Origin: a candidate division Zixibacteria bacterium RBG-1
GTDB lineage: Bacteria; Zixibacteria; MSB-5A5; DSPP01; RBG-1
Reading direction: 5' to 3'
DNA: 64,000 nt
Assembly (NCBI GenBank): GCA_000447245.1
Contig: AUYT01000001.1
Location: 1,048,001 to 1,112,000, forward strand
In this document: in pieces, positions 15,618 to 23,955 of the stretch
Numbering within the stretch: position 1 is the stretch's first letter
How the letters are laid out: each line of letters opens with the position of its first letter
The notes under the pieces: model-generated
Told to the model about the DNA's origin: nothing
The model's database searches: none
What the model saw: only the letters and a program-made list of their open reading frames with translations
Program-made: the position numbers and the translations under genes

Positions 15618-18092
15618 ATGACTGTGGATTTCAAAAACAAAATCGAGAAGGATTTCCAGCCCTTTGTGATTAAGCCCGGGAGGTATATCGGGAATGAGTG
15701 GGGTGTGATTAAAAAAGCGGGTGAAGGGAAATGCAGTCTGGCTTTGGCTTATCCGGCTATATATGATTTCGGAGTATCCAATTCCGAATTGAACTACCTG
15801 TATCATGTTATAAATCAAAATCTGGATTGGGTAGCCGAAAGAGTTTTTTTGCCGGCTAAGGATGCCGAGAAGGTTTTGAGGACAGAAAAACTCCCCCTAT
15901 TCTCGATGGAGAATTTTACTCCGTTAAAAGAATTTGATGTCCTCCTTTTCATTTTGACTGATGAGCTTAAATACCCCTCTGTTTTAAATATGCTGGATTT
16001 GGCTGAAATACCAATCTATGCGAAAGAACGAGAAAATAAGTATCCGCTTATAGCAGGTTATGGTAAATCTGCACTGAACCCGGAACCTGTGGCTGATTTT
16101 TTTGACTTTTTTATTCTGGGAGATGATGAAGAAATCATAAACAAAACTTTAAATAGATGTGAAAGGGCTAAAACAGAAGATGTGTCAAAGGGAAATTTAT
16201 TGGTAAGCTTAAGTCAAAGGGCGAGTATTTATGTGCCGAGTTTTTATGAAATTAAAAATTGTGATAAAAGCCCCAAACCTAAATCAAAAGAGGTTCCTGG
16301 TTCTGTTTCGGTAATGTTTTCCGAAAACCTGAAAAATTATTCTGAAAAAAAAATTGTTCCTTTAGTGGAGACTGAAGGGAATGGTCTGTCGATTACGGCC
16401 GGTAAGGGAGAAGAAACAGTGAAACAGATTCAAAACGGCCTGGAAAATTCCGGTGACCAGGAAGTTTTAATCCGAGTTCCGCAAGATTATGAAAACTTTT
16501 CTTCCTTGCTAAGAACTTTGTGGGAAAAATTTGCCAATAAGAGGGTTTCTTTCTTTTTTCCTGATTTAAACCCACTGCTTTTAACACCGGAGGTTATCAA
16601 ACTCTTAGCTGAACAGAAAAGAGCCAGCATTTCTCTGGCCACTCTGGGAATTTCGGACAGATTAAGGAATTTTTTGAATCAGAAAATTACCTCAGAACAA
16701 CTTTTGGCAATAATAGATAATATCTATCAATATCAGTTCAAAGGTCTGAAGCTATCCCTTTATTTAGGGGTTCCGCATGAGACAGAGCAGGATATAGAAG
16801 AGCTGGAAAAATTTTTGGCAGAGGTCAATAAAATCAATAAAAAAAGTCAGAATGACATAAATCTGGCGGTGAGTTTTAAAATTTTTCTCCCCTTACCGAA
16901 TACCCAATGGCAGTGGGATAAACTGGAGGATTTGGAAAATTTAAGAGCCAAAATTTCCTATTTGAAACTTAATTTGAATTTCAGAAATATGAGAATAAAT
17001 TTTCCGGATGAAGAAAAGGTTTTTTTGCGAGGAATTCTGGCACGAGGAGATAGAAAACTTGCTCCGGTAATTCATAAAGTTTGGGGGGAAGGGCTAAAAT
17101 CTGAATCAGAAGAAAACATTTTCAATTTCTCTGACTGGCAAAAAACTTTTCAGGAAAACTGTCTCAAAATGGTAGATTACTCTTCTGCTAAAAATCACCA
17201 TGATATTTTGGCCTGGGAGCATATTCAGGTGAAAGACAAACAAAAATTGATCCAGGCCAGATTAGAAGTGGATGAGAGGTTAAAAACTCCTATTGAGACT
17301 TGTTTTGAGAAACCTTCTCCGGCGGTTGAAAGTCTGGAAAGCCCGGAGACTGATGCCTACGGGCGGAAAAGAAAAATTGTGCAGAAAAAAACGGCCACCA
17401 GTCTGGTCAACAGTAAAGTAAGATTGCAGTGGAGTAAATCCGAAGAAGTAAGATTCACTTCTCATCTGGATGTTATCAGAATGTTTGAGAAAACCTTTCG
17501 CAAAGCCAAAATCCCGCTGGAATACAGTCAGGGATTTCACCCTCATCAAAAGGTCTCCTTCGGACCACCTCTGCCGATCGGGTTTGTCAGCAGCGCAGAA
17601 TATTTGGATTTGCAATTAGAAACTCCTTTTAAAGAAGATTTTTTGCTGAAATTAAATTCCAGTTTACCGCCAGGGTTTGAATTTTTACAAGCCAAAGTCA
17701 TTCTGGGAAAAACTGTTTCTTTATCAGAAAGTATCAATCTGGCCTCCTATGAAGTGGAATTGCCTTTTTTTTCGGAACAAATTAAAGACCAAATCTCTTA
17801 CGTTTTAGAGAGAAAAGATTTAATTGCAAACAGAGTTAAAAAAGAAAGTACTCAGGAATTGGATATCAGGCCGTTTATTGTATCTCTGGAAGCTGAAAAA
17901 ATCAATGCCGAAAAAACTGATTTGAAAATGCTTTTGGTTTTAACACCTCTGGGGTATGCCCGTCCGCAGGAAGTTCTGCAGTATGGTCTGGGGCTGGGCG
18001 AAAAAGAGATTTCGCGACTTCCGATTAAAAGAACCGGCTTATATTGTAAAAAAGAAGACAAACTTTTGACACCCATGGAACTGGTTTATTAA
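15618..18092 (+). CDS. TIGR03960-like B12-binding/radical SAM protein fused to DUF2344, cluster cysteines missing
   Basis: 824 residues. The N-terminal ~230 residues match the B12-binding-like part of the TIGR03960 family (GRYIGNEWGVI, AERVFLPAKDAE, PLFSMEN, NMLDLAEIPIY). A TIM-barrel-like middle follows (SISLATLGISDRLRNFLN, LSLYLGVPHET). The last ~230 residues are DUF2344/TIGR03936 (RLQWSKSEEVRFTSHLD, YSQGFHPHQKVSFGPPLP). The family's radical-SAM C-x3-C-x2-C should lie after KKIVPLVETEGNGLSITAGKG, but none is there; the protein has six scattered cysteines in total. It therefore looks like an inactive radical-SAM scaffold. It is followed 2 nt later by rsmB. Confidence 0.82.
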   Translation: MTVDFKNKIEKDFQPFVIKPGRYIGNEWGVIKKAGEGKCSLALAYPAIYDFGVSNSELNYLYHVINQNLDWVAERVFLPAKDAEKVLRTEKLPLFSMENFTPLKEFDVLLFILTDELKYPSVLNMLDLAEIPIYAKERENKYPLIAGYGKSALNPEPVADFFDFFILGDDEEIINKTLNRCERAKTEDVSKGNLLVSLSQRASIYVPSFYEIKNCDKSPKPKSKEVPGSVSVMFSENLKNYSEKKIVPLVETEGNGLSITAGKGEETVKQIQNGLENSGDQEVLIRVPQDYENFSSLLRTLWEKFANKRVSFFFPDLNPLLLTPEVIKLLAEQKRASISLATLGISDRLRNFLNQKITSEQLLAIIDNIYQYQFKGLKLSLYLGVPHETEQDIEELEKFLAEVNKINKKSQNDINLAVSFKIFLPLPNTQWQWDKLEDLENLRAKISYLKLNLNFRNMRINFPDEEKVFLRGILARGDRKLAPVIHKVWGEGLKSESEENIFNFSDWQKTFQENCLKMVDYSSAKNHHDILAWEHIQVKDKQKLIQARLEVDERLKTPIETCFEKPSPAVESLESPETDAYGRKRKIVQKKTATSLVNSKVRLQWSKSEEVRFTSHLDVIRMFEKTFRKAKIPLEYSQGFHPHQKVSFGPPLPIGFVSSAEYLDLQLETPFKEDFLLKLNSSLPPGFEFLQAKVILGKTVSLSESINLASYEVELPFFSEQIKDQISYVLERKDLIANRVKKESTQELDIRPFIVSLEAEKINAEKTDLKMLLVLTPLGYARPQEVLQYGLGLGEKEISRLPIKRTGLYCKKEDKLLTPMELVY

Positions 18093-18093
18093 A

Positions 18094-19458
18094 ATGCAGA
18101 CCAAGAATTTATCCGCCAAAACCAAAACTTCCCCCAAAAAGTATAACTCCAGAGAAATTTCTTTGAGAATTTTATACGGAATAGAAGAGGAAGGGCTCCA
18201 GGCCTCAGACGGGATTGATTTTTACTGCGGTGAAAACAAAACTTCCAATTTAGACAGACGCTTCATCACCGAACTTGTCAACGGAACCACCAAATTGAGA
18301 AGAAGAATCGATTTCGGGATTCAGGTTTTCTTGAAAGAAAAATTGGAAAAATTAACCCCCTGGATAAGAAATATTTTAAGAATGGGAATATACCAGGTCG
18401 ACTATATGGATAAAGTGCCGGAATCCGCCGCAGTGAACGAGTCGGTAAAATTAGCCAAGAAATATGGCCACACCGGAACAGCCGGTCTGGTCAATGCGGT
18501 TCTAAGAAACTATATCCGTGAAAAAGAAAAAATCCAGATTCCCAGAGAGGATCCGGTGGAATTTTTGGGAATATTCTATTCATTTCCGGATTGGATGATA
18601 GAAAAATGGCTTTCTGAATACGGAGAAGAAAACACCATCAAATTATGCGGCTATTTTAATGCCAGACCCAAAATTTCTTTCCGGGTTAATCTGTTAAAAA
18701 CCGAGCCGGATACGGTAGAGAAAAAATTAAAAACAGAAAAAATTGAGTATCAAAAAAGCCGGTGGCTGGAGAATTTTTACAGTTTTTCATCTACGGTTGA
18801 TTTGGACATTCTGGATATTCTGAATCAGGGGTTGATCTATATTCAGGATGAGAGCACGGCTTGGCCGGTTTTGCTTTTGAACCCTAAGCCGGGCGAGACC
18901 GTTTTGGATTTGTGCGCGGCTCCCGGAGGAAAAACTATTTTTATGGCCGAGAAAATGCAGAATAAAGGAAAAATTATTGCTCTGGACAAAAGTTTGAATA
19001 AATTGAAGCTTATTTCCGAAAACTGCCAGAGATTGGGAGTAAAAATCGTAGAAACTAAAATGGGTGACGGAACCGATTTCAAAACCGAGCCGGTGGATAA
19101 AATTCTAATAGACGCACCCTGCTCCGGCTTGGGGGTTCTGGAAAGAAACGCAGAAGCCAGATGGCTGAAACAGGAAAAAGATTTAAAAAGATTGAGTCAG
19201 TTACAATTGGAATTATTGAATAACGCCAAAGACCTGCTCAAAAAAGGGGGTATCATGGTTTACAGCACCTGCAGTCCGGCTAAGGAGGAAAATGAAATGG
19301 TGATTGAAAAATTTTTGCAGGAGAATGAAAATGTCAGTTTAAGGGATGCTTCGGAATTTGTAAATCCCGAATTGACGGAAAATAAATTTGTGAAAACTCA
19401 TCCTTTTTTGCATAATACAGACGGCTCCTTTGCCGCTAAATTAAAAAAAGATGGCTAA
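18094..19458 (+). CDS. rsmB: 16S rRNA (cytosine-967-C5)-methyltransferase RsmB
   Basis: 454 residues, full length. An N-terminal NusB-like RNA-binding domain (about 15-150, with PESAAVNESVKLAKKYG and GLVNAVLRN) is followed by a SAM-binding domain (VLDLCAAPGGKTIFMAEKM). The two RsmB cysteines are visible: the catalytic one in YSTCSP and the release one in DAPCSGLGVL. The gene starts 2 nt after the preceding stop and overlaps the next gene by 8 nt, so the three are one operon. Confidence 0.96.
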   Translation: MQTKNLSAKTKTSPKKYNSREISLRILYGIEEEGLQASDGIDFYCGENKTSNLDRRFITELVNGTTKLRRRIDFGIQVFLKEKLEKLTPWIRNILRMGIYQVDYMDKVPESAAVNESVKLAKKYGHTGTAGLVNAVLRNYIREKEKIQIPREDPVEFLGIFYSFPDWMIEKWLSEYGEENTIKLCGYFNARPKISFRVNLLKTEPDTVEKKLKTEKIEYQKSRWLENFYSFSSTVDLDILDILNQGLIYIQDESTAWPVLLLNPKPGETVLDLCAAPGGKTIFMAEKMQNKGKIIALDKSLNKLKLISENCQRLGVKIVETKMGDGTDFKTEPVDKILIDAPCSGLGVLERNAEARWLKQEKDLKRLSQLQLELLNNAKDLLKKGGIMVYSTCSPAKEENEMVIEKFLQENENVSLRDASEFVNPELTENKFVKTHPFLHNTDGSFAAKLKKDG

Positions 19459-20251
19459 TATAGACAAAAATTTCTTGGAGGAGTTGGGCAAATATCTGTG
19501 GGGCTCGCTGAAGAATCATTACAGCCAACATAAAAGATTCTGGAGCAAATTCTTTAAAATAAGCCTGGCACTATTTTTCGTCGTGATTCTGACGGACCGG
19601 GTGGTGATGCCCATCATCGTCAAGCATGCCTGGGATATCAAAGTTCCGGAGGTGGTCGGCTTGACGGTCGAGCAGGCCCAAGCCAAATTGAAAAAAGCGG
19701 ATTTAGGGTTAAAAATAGTCTCTCAAATTTATAATCCCTCTCAACCGGAAGGCATTATTTTGTCCCAGATGCCGGAGCCTCACTCCAAAGTAAAAAGAAA
19801 CCGGGCGGTCCGGGTCCAGATCTCAAAAGAAGCGGATATGACCTATGTCCCGGAATTAAGCGGTGTTTCTTTGAGGCAGGCCGAAATCAGCTTGGCTGAC
19901 TGGGGATTGACCGTAGGGGAGCTGGCCTGGCAGTATGCGGACAGTCTGCCGGATAATTTTGTGGTGGCCACTTTGCCGGAGGTGGGGACCCGGGTCCCTT
20001 ATGGAACGGCCATCAATCTGATAGTCAATAAATCTCCGGCCTCGGATTCAATTGAAGTTCCCGATGTGGTAGGGAAATATATGGATGAAGGGGTTAAGAT
20101 ACTTAGTGATGCCGGGCTGAAATTAAAGGAGATTAAGATGAAAGAGGAAAAAGAGCAGATTCCGGGGATTATCCTCAAGCAGTCCTTAGAGCCGGATACC
20201 AAAGTCCTGCGTGATACCGAGATTGAAATCGAAGTCAGTAAAAGTGAATAA
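19451..20251 (+). CDS. PASTA-domain membrane protein without kinase
   Basis: 266 residues. A short cytoplasmic N-terminus and one transmembrane helix (about residues 36-56, ISLALFFVVILTDRVVMPII) are followed by three extracytoplasmic PASTA domains (VPEVVGLTVEQAQAKLKKA; VPELSGVSLRQAEISLADWG; VPDVVGKYMDEGVKILSDAG), a domain that binds peptidoglycan muropeptides in PrkC-type kinases. No kinase domain is attached. Firmicute-type clusters have rsmB, a PASTA kinase and rpe in this order, so this looks like the kinase-less counterpart. It overlaps rsmB by 8 nt. Confidence 0.9.
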   Translation: MANIDKNFLEELGKYLWGSLKNHYSQHKRFWSKFFKISLALFFVVILTDRVVMPIIVKHAWDIKVPEVVGLTVEQAQAKLKKADLGLKIVSQIYNPSQPEGIILSQMPEPHSKVKRNRAVRVQISKEADMTYVPELSGVSLRQAEISLADWGLTVGELAWQYADSLPDNFVVATLPEVGTRVPYGTAINLIVNKSPASDSIEVPDVVGKYMDEGVKILSDAGLKLKEIKMKEEKEQIPGIILKQSLEPDTKVLRDTEIEIEVSKSE

Positions 20252-20279
20252 TCGATGGTTCGATTAACACTCACCATAC

Positions 20280-20936
20280 ATGAAATCTAAAATAAAAATC
20301 GCCCCCTCGATTCTATCTTCTGATTTTAGAAAGTTATATGATGAAATTAAAAAAGTCGAAAAAGCCGGGGCAGACTGGATTCATTGTGATGTGATGGACG
20401 GGCATTTTGTGGATAATCTGACTTTCGGTCCGGTGGTGGTTGAAGCTATAAATCGCGCCACCCGTCTCCCTTTGGATGTCCATCTGATGATTGAAAATCC
20501 TCTGAAATATATCAAAGAGTTCGCCCAAGCCGGTGCGGATATTCTTACCGTGCATGTTGAGGCATGTCGAAATTTGAGGCAGGTTATTTCCAAGATTAAA
20601 AATTTGGGGATGAAAGCGGGTTGTTCTTTGCGACCAAAAACTCCTTTGGCTAAAGTAAAACCATATCTGAAAGATTTGGATTTGCTTTTGATTATGTCTG
20701 TTAATCCGGGATTTGCCGGGCAGAGTTTTATTTCTTCGGTTTTGCCTAAGGTTAAAGAAGCGAAAAAGTTGAAGCAGGAAAAAAAATATAAATATTATAT
20801 TGAAATTGATGGAGGGATTAATCCGAAAACGGCGAAATTGGCTAAAAAAGCCGGGGCGGAGGTTTTGGTGGCGGCTTCGGCTATATTTAAAGCTAAAGAT
20901 TATCGAAGAGCTATTAAAGAACTACGAGAAGCTTGA
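20280..20936 (+). CDS. rpe: Ribulose-phosphate 3-epimerase
   Basis: Interconverts ribulose 5-phosphate and xylulose 5-phosphate in the pentose phosphate pathway. 218 residues with the TIM-barrel signatures APSILSSDF, WIHCDVMDGHFVDNLTFGP, LDVHLMIENP, IMSVNPGFAGQSF and IEIDGGINPKTA, carrying the His/Asp metal ligands and both catalytic Asp residues. No clear ribosome-binding site precedes the ATG; a small palindrome (ATCGATGGTTCGAT) lies in the 28 bp upstream. Confidence 0.97.
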   Translation: MKSKIKIAPSILSSDFRKLYDEIKKVEKAGADWIHCDVMDGHFVDNLTFGPVVVEAINRATRLPLDVHLMIENPLKYIKEFAQAGADILTVHVEACRNLRQVISKIKNLGMKAGCSLRPKTPLAKVKPYLKDLDLLLIMSVNPGFAGQSFISSVLPKVKEAKKLKQEKKYKYYIEIDGGINPKTAKLAKKAGAEVLVAASAIFKAKDYRRAIKELREA

Positions 20937-20957
20937 TTTTATTGGGGAAAAACACAC

Positions 20958-21643
20958 TTGAAAACGCTTTATCTGTTCATTGACGAGTCTGGTAATTTTG
21001 ACTTCAGCCCAGGTGAACCAAGTTTTTTATCCTCACAGTCCTGAGCACAATAAGTCCTTTTGACATCAGCACTCCTCTGTTAAGGCTTCGGTATGATTTG
21101 CTACTAAATTATGCTTGTGGGTCTAGTATGGAAGAAAGGGGATATTTTCATGCTTCGGAGGATGCACAGAATGTACGAAATAATGTTTTTTTAATAATCT
21201 CGAAAATGGATTACGCAATGAGAGTGGATTCAATTATTGCGCAAAAAAGCAAAGCAAATCCAACTTTTCACCAGCAACCACTGGAATTTTATAACGTGCT
21301 TGGTGAAGCATTACTCAAATATGCTTTTACGAGAGCTATGTGGCAGGACTATGACCATGTTGTAGTAGTGTTCAGTAGCTTATTCGACAGAAAGAAACGG
21401 GGTATTGTCAAGCAAGCTTTTAAATCTCTTATAAAACAGTATGCAAAAGTTCCTTTTGCACTTTACTTTCATGATTCAAAGTTTGACCTTTGTAATCAAG
21501 CCGCTGATTACTTTGGGTGGGCTATTTATCGTAAATGGGAATCGGCTGATAATCGGTCACATGTTCTGGTGCAACATCTTATAAAATCGGAATTTGCAAT
21601 CTTTGAGAAAGGAGACACTGAATTTCATGAGTATAAAAAGTGA
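20958..21643 (+). pseudogene. DUF3800 protein gene with a single-base frameshift
   Basis: A TTG at 20958 opens MKTLYLFIDESGNFDF, the N-terminal signature of DUF3800 (RNase H-like fold with an acidic D-E-S-G motif). That frame stops at 21043. The second frame, open without a stop from before this point to 21643, carries FFILTVLSTISPFD, GYFHASEDAQNVRNNVF and the C-terminal QAADYFGWAIYRKWE block. Adding one T to the T6 tract at 21023-21028 joins the two halves exactly. It is either a decayed gene or an assembly/sequencing error. DUF3800 genes are typically accessory and mobile. Confidence 0.85.
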
Positions 21644-21699
21644 CCTCCTCAACTACCCCGATTTCGGGCAGAGCCCAGGGGCTCTTGTCATTGAGGAGG
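21644..21699 (+). ncRNA. Compact three-helix RNA-like element directly after the DUF3800 stop codon
   Basis: CCTCCTCAA (21644-21652) pairs perfectly with TTGAGGAGG (21691-21699). The enclosed sequence holds two more hairpins, CCCG-ATTT-CGGG (21657-21668) and GAGCCC-AG-GGGCTC (21671-21684), forming a three-way junction. The element begins immediately after the TGA. Published comparative work (Weinberg and colleagues, 2017) described several RNA motifs found next to DUF3800 genes, so this is probably one of that group; I cannot say which. Confidence 0.7.
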
Positions 21700-21801
21700 A
21701 ACGTTTCTATTATATATACGGCAGTAAAACAAAATTGTCAAGTGGTTTTTTTCAAATTAAACACTACCAAGATTTTCCCTAAAATAGGGAGGAGGACTAA
21801 A

Positions 21802-21999
21802 ATGGAAAAAAGATTTAAGCTTTGGTTGATGGTTTTAATTGTAGTAAGTTTAATTTATCTAGCCCTGACAAATCGTTACGGTATTTACTCGGTTGGTCAG
21901 GGAGTTGTAATAAAACACGATAAATGGACAGGAAAAACTCAAATGTCCCTTGGGCTTCAGGGTTTTAGGAATATCGAAGACTATCAAGAACAAAAATAG
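21802..21999 (+). CDS. Small single-span membrane protein (65 aa)
   Basis: Starts at the ATG at 21802 behind a strong GGGAGGAGG; an upstream in-frame TTG/ATG near 21640 has no such site. MEKRFKLWLMVLIVVSLIYL is a signal-anchor helix, followed by about 45 polar residues (YGIYSVGQGVVIKHDKWTGK). The tail resembles membrane-anchored small proteins with a short beta segment. No family is recognised. It lies between the DUF3800 element and ffh. Confidence 0.65.
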   Translation: MEKRFKLWLMVLIVVSLIYLALTNRYGIYSVGQGVVIKHDKWTGKTQMSLGLQGFRNIEDYQEQK

Positions 22000-22032
22000 T
22001 CAAATTAAGACACTGCCTAAGCGTAATTTAAC

Positions 22033-22060
22033 TTGCCAAACCCGATATATTTGTTATATT
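22033..22060 (+). promoter_or_regulatory. Promoter of ffh with very short leader
   Basis: TTGCCA (22033-22038), 16 bp, TATATT (22055-22060). The start codon is at 22083, so the leader is about 16 nt and contains no Shine-Dalgarno-like sequence. Confidence 0.6.
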
Positions 22061-22082
22061 GGTATGCTAAACCAGCACATTT

Positions 22083-23411
22083 ATGTTTACTGAATTAAGT
22101 TCAAAATTTGATAAGATTTTCAACAAACTCCGGGGGTATGCCCGGCTTTCGGAATCTAATATAAAGGAAGCCCTCAAAGAGGTAAAAGTTGCCCTTCTGG
22201 AAGCAGACGTCAACTACAAAGTAGTCAAAGATTTCATCTCTTCCATTGAGCAGAAATCCTTAGGCCAGGAGACCTTCAAAGGAGTAAAGCCGGGGCAGTT
22301 ATTAATTAAATTGGTTTATGATGAACTGGTGGAGCTTTTAGGGAAGGAAAACAAACCTCTAAGATTCTCCGGCACCGAACCCACAGTTTTCATGTTAACC
22401 GGTCTGCAGGGTTCGGGAAAAACCACCACCTGCGGAAAGATAGCCAAGTTTTATGAAAAAAAGGGAAAAAGGCCATTGCTTGTGGCAGCTGATATTTACC
22501 GCCCCGCAGCCATTGAGCAGCTAAAAATTTTAGGCAAGAATCTGAAGATTCCAACTTTCAGCCAGGATGCCAAGCCGCTCAAAATCTGCCGGGAAGCTTT
22601 TGAGCATGCCAAACAAAATGGTTTTGATTTAGTTATAATTGATACAGCCGGAAGATTACATATAGATGAAGCGTTGATGAAAGAGTTGGCTGAAATTAAA
22701 TCGGAGTTAAAACCGCAAGAAGTGTTGTTAGTCGTGGACGGAATGACGGGGCAGGATGCAGTCAATATCGCTGCCAGCTTTGAGCAGAAAGTCGGCATTG
22801 ACGGGGTCATCTTGACCAAAATGGATGGTGATACCAGAGGTGGAGCGGCTTTGTCCATCCGGGCCGTATCCGGCAAGCCCATAAAATTTATCGGAGTGGG
22901 TGAAAAAACAGATGCCTTAGAGCTGTTTTACCCGGAAAGAATAGCTTCCCGCATTCTGGGAATGGGGGATGTAGTCTCTCTGGTGGAAAAAGCTCAAGAA
23001 TCAATCAAGATTGAAGAAGCTGAAAAATTAGAGAAAAAATTAAAAGGTGAAAGATTCACTCTGGAAGATTTTTACGACCAGCTGCAACAAATTAAGAGGA
23101 TGGGTCCTTTGGAATCCGTATTAGGTATGGTCCCGGGAATGGGGAAATTCAAAGGGATGGAAATGGACGAAAAAGCGCTTACCAAAGTGGAAGCGATTAT
23201 ATGCTCCATGACCAAAAAAGAGAAAGTAAGTCCCAATATAATAGACGGCAGCCGAAGAAAGCGAATAGCTTCGGGGAGCGGAACTTCCATTCAGGATGTC
23301 AACAAAGTTTTAAAGCAGTTTGCCATGATGGAGAAGATGGTCAAAAATTTCCAGAAAATGGACTTGAAAAAAATATCAAAAATGTTTTCATTAGTCAACT
23401 ATAGTCAATAG
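22083..23411 (+). CDS. ffh: Signal recognition particle protein Ffh (SRP54)
   Basis: GTPase that binds signal sequences and SRP RNA for co-translational targeting. 442 residues. Domains: N helical bundle (1-90); G domain with GLQGSGKTTT, DTAGR and TKMDGDTRGGAAL; methionine-rich M domain (about 330-440, e.g. MGPLESVLGMVPGMGKFKGM, MTKKE, GSRRKRIASGSGTS). It heads the conserved block of translation and RNA-modification genes through yraN. No SRP RNA gene was found in the window. Confidence 0.98.
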   Translation: MFTELSSKFDKIFNKLRGYARLSESNIKEALKEVKVALLEADVNYKVVKDFISSIEQKSLGQETFKGVKPGQLLIKLVYDELVELLGKENKPLRFSGTEPTVFMLTGLQGSGKTTTCGKIAKFYEKKGKRPLLVAADIYRPAAIEQLKILGKNLKIPTFSQDAKPLKICREAFEHAKQNGFDLVIIDTAGRLHIDEALMKELAEIKSELKPQEVLLVVDGMTGQDAVNIAASFEQKVGIDGVILTKMDGDTRGGAALSIRAVSGKPIKFIGVGEKTDALELFYPERIASRILGMGDVVSLVEKAQESIKIEEAEKLEKKLKGERFTLEDFYDQLQQIKRMGPLESVLGMVPGMGKFKGMEMDEKALTKVEAIICSMTKKEKVSPNIIDGSRRKRIASGSGTSIQDVNKVLKQFAMMEKMVKNFQKMDLKKISKMFSLVNYSQ

Positions 23412-23486
23412 TCAAAGATACTCAATGATAGCTCTAATCTTTGACTATCGTTGAGTATAATGCTATAGTTGACCATTATTGACTAT
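23401..23486. repeat. TAGTCAA-type hairpin between ffh and rpsP
   Basis: Outer ATAGTCAA/TTGACTAT enclose an 11-bp perfect stem TAGTCAAAGAT (23409-23419)/ATCTTTGACTA (23437-23447) and further CTCAA/TTGAG pairings. Related hairpins lie after trmD and after def. It overlaps the ffh stop codon. Confidence 0.75.
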
Positions 23487-23510
23487 TAACTAAGGAGGAA
23501 TACACAGAAT

Positions 23511-23897
23511 ATGCCTGTTACCATACGCTTGAGAAGAATGGGTGCCAACAAAAGGGCTTTCTACCGCTTTGCGGTAGCCGATTCCCGCATGCCCCGGGAC
23601 GGCAGGTTCATTGAATTTATTGGGCACTATCATCCCATTTACCAGCCGGCCCAGGTGGAGCTCAAAGAAGACAAAGTCTTCGGCTGGCTCAAAAAAGGAG
23701 CCCAAATGTCCGGAACCGTGGAATCGATTTTCCGCAACATCGGGCTTTTGAGAAAATGGGAAGCCCTCAAAAAAGGAGAGGACGTTTCGTCCCTCACAAT
23801 AGCTAAACAATTACCCGAAAGAGCACGTAAAAAGAGAAGAAAAGCTAAAGACAAGACAGTGGCTGAAGTTAAACCAGAAGCTGAAGCTAAAACTTAA
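23511..23897 (+). CDS. rpsP: 30S ribosomal protein S16
   Basis: Ribosomal small-subunit protein needed for assembly. The N-terminal ~85 residues are the standard S16 core (VTIRLRRMGANKRAFYRFAV, DGRFIEFIGHYHP, VFGWLKKGAQMSGTV). At 128 residues it is longer than the usual 80-90, with a Lys/Arg-rich then Glu/Lys/Ala-rich tail (ARKKRRKAKDKT...). AAGGAGGAA precedes the ATG. Second gene of the ffh cluster. Confidence 0.97.
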   Translation: MPVTIRLRRMGANKRAFYRFAVADSRMPRDGRFIEFIGHYHPIYQPAQVELKEDKVFGWLKKGAQMSGTVESIFRNIGLLRKWEALKKGEDVSSLTIAKQLPERARKKRRKAKDKTVAEVKPEAEAKT

Positions 23898-23955
23898 ACT
23901 GAACCTGCAACAGGTTAAAACCCCGCCTTCAATATGACGGGAAAAAGGAGGATAT

